Assembly: GCA_011763485.2 (NCBI GenBank)
Contig: JAANSK020291267.1
Span: forward strand, 1 to 20,029
Direction: 5' to 3'
Length of the DNA stretch: 20,029 nucleotides
From: Isoetes engelmannii
Lineage: Eukaryota > Streptophyta > Lycopodiopsida > Isoetales > Isoetaceae
The translations under genes were made by a program, and so were the position numbers. Under the pieces are notes generated by a model. It searched no databases and had not been told where the DNA came from. It worked only from the letters and a program-made list of their open reading frames with translations. How positions within the stretch are numbered: the stretch's first letter is position 1; every line of letters begins with the position of its first letter. Shown in pieces: positions 18,001-20,029 of the stretch.

Positions 18001-18336
18001 AAAACCGGTACATTAAAACCAATAGGCGGATGGAACTCAAACACAGAGCGCAATGGAATCTGAATTCGGATTTAAGCTTGAGAAGCAAAAACCAGTAACA
18101 GAGGATCGGGACCTAGCCCATCAACTAGGAAGAGCCTTCTTGCACAATTTTGACATAGTAAGAAGTGTATACGCTATGCGTTTCTCTACTACACTCTCAT
18201 GTTGAGATGTAGTTGTTGTATAGGGGCAAGGAAGTTGGGGGGAAGATTCCGGTCCAGCCGGTGACCCGCTCCCGGCAATATCGTAACAGAGGAGCCAATT
18301 TTTTCTCCCCTTTTTTTGCCCTGTTCTGTTTCATCG

Positions 18337-18412
18337 TCGAGGCGCAGGCAGTGAGGCGCAGGCAGTCGAGGGCAGTGAGGCAGTCGAGGCGCAACCAGTG
18401 AGGGCGCTGGCG
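18337..18412. repeat. GC-rich degenerate minisatellite
   Basis: Six or so units related to GAGGCGCAGGCAGT, of uneven length, follow one another. Such a tract arises by slippage. The surroundings (18200-18560) have no recognised gene although both strands are open in places. Confidence 0.75.
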
Positions 18413-18453
18413 GTTTTGGCTAGTTCTGACGCTGGCGTTAGCAGTCCAGCGAT

Positions 18454-18862
18454 GCCTTGATGCTTCAAACTTGATGCAGCGAAGTCTTGATGCTTCAAAG
18501 TTGTTATTCCTCTCAGTTCTAGCGAAGTCTTGAAAAAGCTTCTGATATAGTGTCTTGCTACCCAGCTATATGCATCTGCCCCATCTCAGACATGAAGGAG
18601 CTGTCGAGTGCATAGCAGAGGGTTTTTGGAATGGGCTCTGGGCGTAGGCCGATTGTAGGTTTGTAGGGGCCGAGATGGCCATCTCCAAAGGATCCGATGC
18701 CTTTTCAGCCGTCAAGGTACCTGTTGCAGTCCCCCTTTCCCCTAATACAGATGCTGGAGTCATCAAAATACCTGTTGCAGTTGTCTTTTCTCCTATTACA
18801 GATGCTTCAAACTTGTTATTCCTCTCAGTTCCGGCGAGTGTTGCTTCAAACATCTTGCATGC
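18454..18862. repeat. short repeats at three scales, coding nature unclear
   Basis: A 37-base segment starting GATGCTTCAAA and ending with TCTCAGTT plus about seven bases occurs at 18489-18525 and 18801-18837 with three differences. TACCTGTTGCAGT...TACAGATGCT occurs twice 51 bases apart (18718 and 18769). GATGCTTCAAA-like words occur at least four times. The 51-base spacing keeps frame, so the + strand shows K-(V/I)-P-V-A-V...S-P-x-T-D-A twice and the minus strand shows A-S-V-(I/L)-G-E-(K/R)...T-A-T-G twice (95-codon frame 18566-18853). Neither is a protein that I recognise; the open frames may simply follow from the repeats. Confidence 0.65.
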
Positions 18863-19134
18863 AAGTTTTTTGTAGGTAAATTTCTGTAAGTTCTTCCGAA
18901 GGTTAGCTTCTTTATGTAATTTTTTTTTCAGTATGTAAGCTTATGCTTTGATGTTATTCTTTTGCAGCTTTATGTGTTTGATGGCTACTCTGTTAATATT
19001 ACCAATGGAGAAGGGTATTGTCCTTGGATGTTTTAGAAGGCAAATCACATATCTTCTTGGCAAATCATCCTTTATCTTTGAAGGTAGATGCAGTAAGGCT
19101 TGGCCGGCGTCCAGACTTTTGTTATCATCTTGTC

Positions 19135-19320
19135 CTGTCCTCTCTTTGCTTTTGTTTTAGTGCTCTGTTTTAGGAAAAAGAAGCCTATAATGCAAAAGGA
19201 ATCTTGTAATGCTCTGTTTTAGGCAAAAGGACGCCTGTAATGCCGAATGTAAGGAAGCCTCTCTTTGCTTCTGTTTTATTGCTTCTGGTTTAGTGCTCTG
19301 ATCTGGGCAAAAGGTTCTCT
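19135..19320 (+). repeat. degenerate tandem repeat (GCTCTGTTTTAGG...CCTRTAATGC)
   Basis: Words such as CTCTCTTTGCTT(T/C)TGTTTTA (19139, 19259) and TGCTCTGTTTTAGGMAAAAG (19161, 19210), plus a third diverged TGCTCTGATCTGGGCAAAAGG (19294), alternate. It looks like two rounds of local duplication in non-coding, T-rich sequence. The 19321-19492 stretch that follows shows nothing recognisable. Confidence 0.7.
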
Positions 19321-19492
19321 GTCTCTGCTTTGGAGCTGTGAATATATGAATCTCTGAACCTGTGATACGACTGTTAATATCAGTTGAAGTTTTACTGAGT
19401 TCAAATATGACTTGACATATTCTCAAAAATAATGCTAAAAAAATAACAACCGGCACAACAGGTGACACGGAATTGGAAGACCCAACTTCCAT

Positions 19493-20029
19493 TCCGTGAT
19501 GCTGGCATGTGACACATGTGAGAATGGCGAGACTATCTCCGCTCCAGAACAGATCAAGCAGTTTTTTTCAGCGCACTTCACTTCCCTTTTTTGCAAAGAA
19601 GTCACTTCCGTTTGAGAATGAGGCACATGACATTGTGTTATCGAAAGTATCTCCTATAATTTCTCAGGAGCAGCAGCAATAGCTTGAAGCTCCTGTCACT
19701 CTTCAAGATCTTGAAAAAGCAGTGCTGCGCATGGCTGCAGACAAGTGTCCAGGAATGGATGACATCCCCGTTGAGTTCTTCAGCGTTTTTTGGGAGTGGT
19801 CATCGGAGTTGCTTTGGCAGGCGTATCAGGATATGCTTCACTCAGTACATTTAGATAAGATTCTCAACACTGGTATTATCAATTTATTTCCGAAGGTCAA
19901 GTAGCTTAGAACGATTTCAGATTGGAGATCCATCACGTTAGTTGTCTATAATATTATAGCAAAGGCGTATGCAGAGCGATTAAAGGTGATCTTGGGGGAA
20001 AAAATTAGTCAAGAACAGTCTGGATTTCT
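19493..20029 (+). pseudogene. LINE (non-LTR retrotransposon) reverse transcriptase, N-terminal part, broken
   Basis: The linker between endonuclease and RT reads A-C-D-T-C-E-N-G-E-T-I-S-A-P-E-Q-I-K-Q-F-F (about 19503-19567) with H-F-T-S-L-F, shifts frame near 19605, and has a TAG at 19681-19683. Then come D-K-C-P-G-M-D-D-I-P-V-E-F-F (19740-19782, RT motif 0/1), W-x-x-x-Y-Q-D-M-L, N-L-F-P-K-V-K, a TAG at 19902-19904, D-W-R-S-I-T-L (usually D-W/Y-R-P-I), A-K-A-Y-A-E-R-L-K and E-Q-S-G-F at the window edge. RT would reverse-transcribe the element's RNA at the target site. The upstream endonuclease is not visible, so this is 5'-truncated. The catalytic F-A-D-D motif lies beyond the window. Confidence 0.9.

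Overview
The window looks like nuclear DNA of a land plant. It holds one split gene whose introns obey GT-AG, surrounded by decayed plant-type transposable elements: Ty1/copia, a chromodomain Ty3/gypsy, LINE-like retroposons with poly(A) tails and target-site duplications, and a tRNA-type SINE. A broken pentatricopeptide-repeat (PPR) gene agrees with a plant origin. Low gene density and a flavour of the PPR and LINE protein relics make a fern or other non-grass plant my guess. That is an impression, not a demonstration. I see no bacterial operons, no CRISPR array and no organellar genes.

Layout. 1-4340: 3' part of a dead Ty1/copia element on the + strand (gag zinc knuckles, protease, integrase, reverse transcriptase, RNase H, polypurine tract, candidate 3' LTR) with at least five stops and four frame breaks. 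4341-4950: nothing recognisable. 4951-5332: PPR relic. 5333-6700: non-coding with small repeats. 6706-7884: the only apparently intact gene, a four-exon short-chain dehydrogenase/reductase (SDR) of the plant salutaridine reductase/menthone reductase/carbonyl reductase type, predicted at 286 residues. Its 3' end is partly duplicated in tandem. 8388-8669: nested inverted repeats, MITE-like. 8670-11330: AT-rich, no gene.

11335-14052 is a nested insertion zone. A tandem repeat of unknown nature was split by one poly(A)-tailed retroposon (11609-12486, 14-bp target-site duplication), and a second retroposon (12776-14039, 13-bp duplication) landed just downstream. 14337-15147 is a candidate LTR and 15173-16209 the minus-strand integrase and chromodomain end of a Ty3/gypsy element. 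16210-16504 is a dyad-rich, CACTA-like fragment. 16505-16990 is an unrecognised minus-strand coding relic. 17050-17230 is a SINE-like unit. 17721-18000 is a minus-strand retroposon tail. 18200-19330 is repetitive sequence of unknown nature. 19493-20029 is a broken LINE reverse transcriptase that runs off the window.

No genes here appear to work together. The SDR gene would be the only functional host locus, and the rest is a record of successive transposition. I found no convincing undescribed system. The items most worth a second look are the 17-nt first exon and 3' duplication of the SDR gene, the unidentified minus-strand relic at 16505-16990, and the dyad-rich element beside it.
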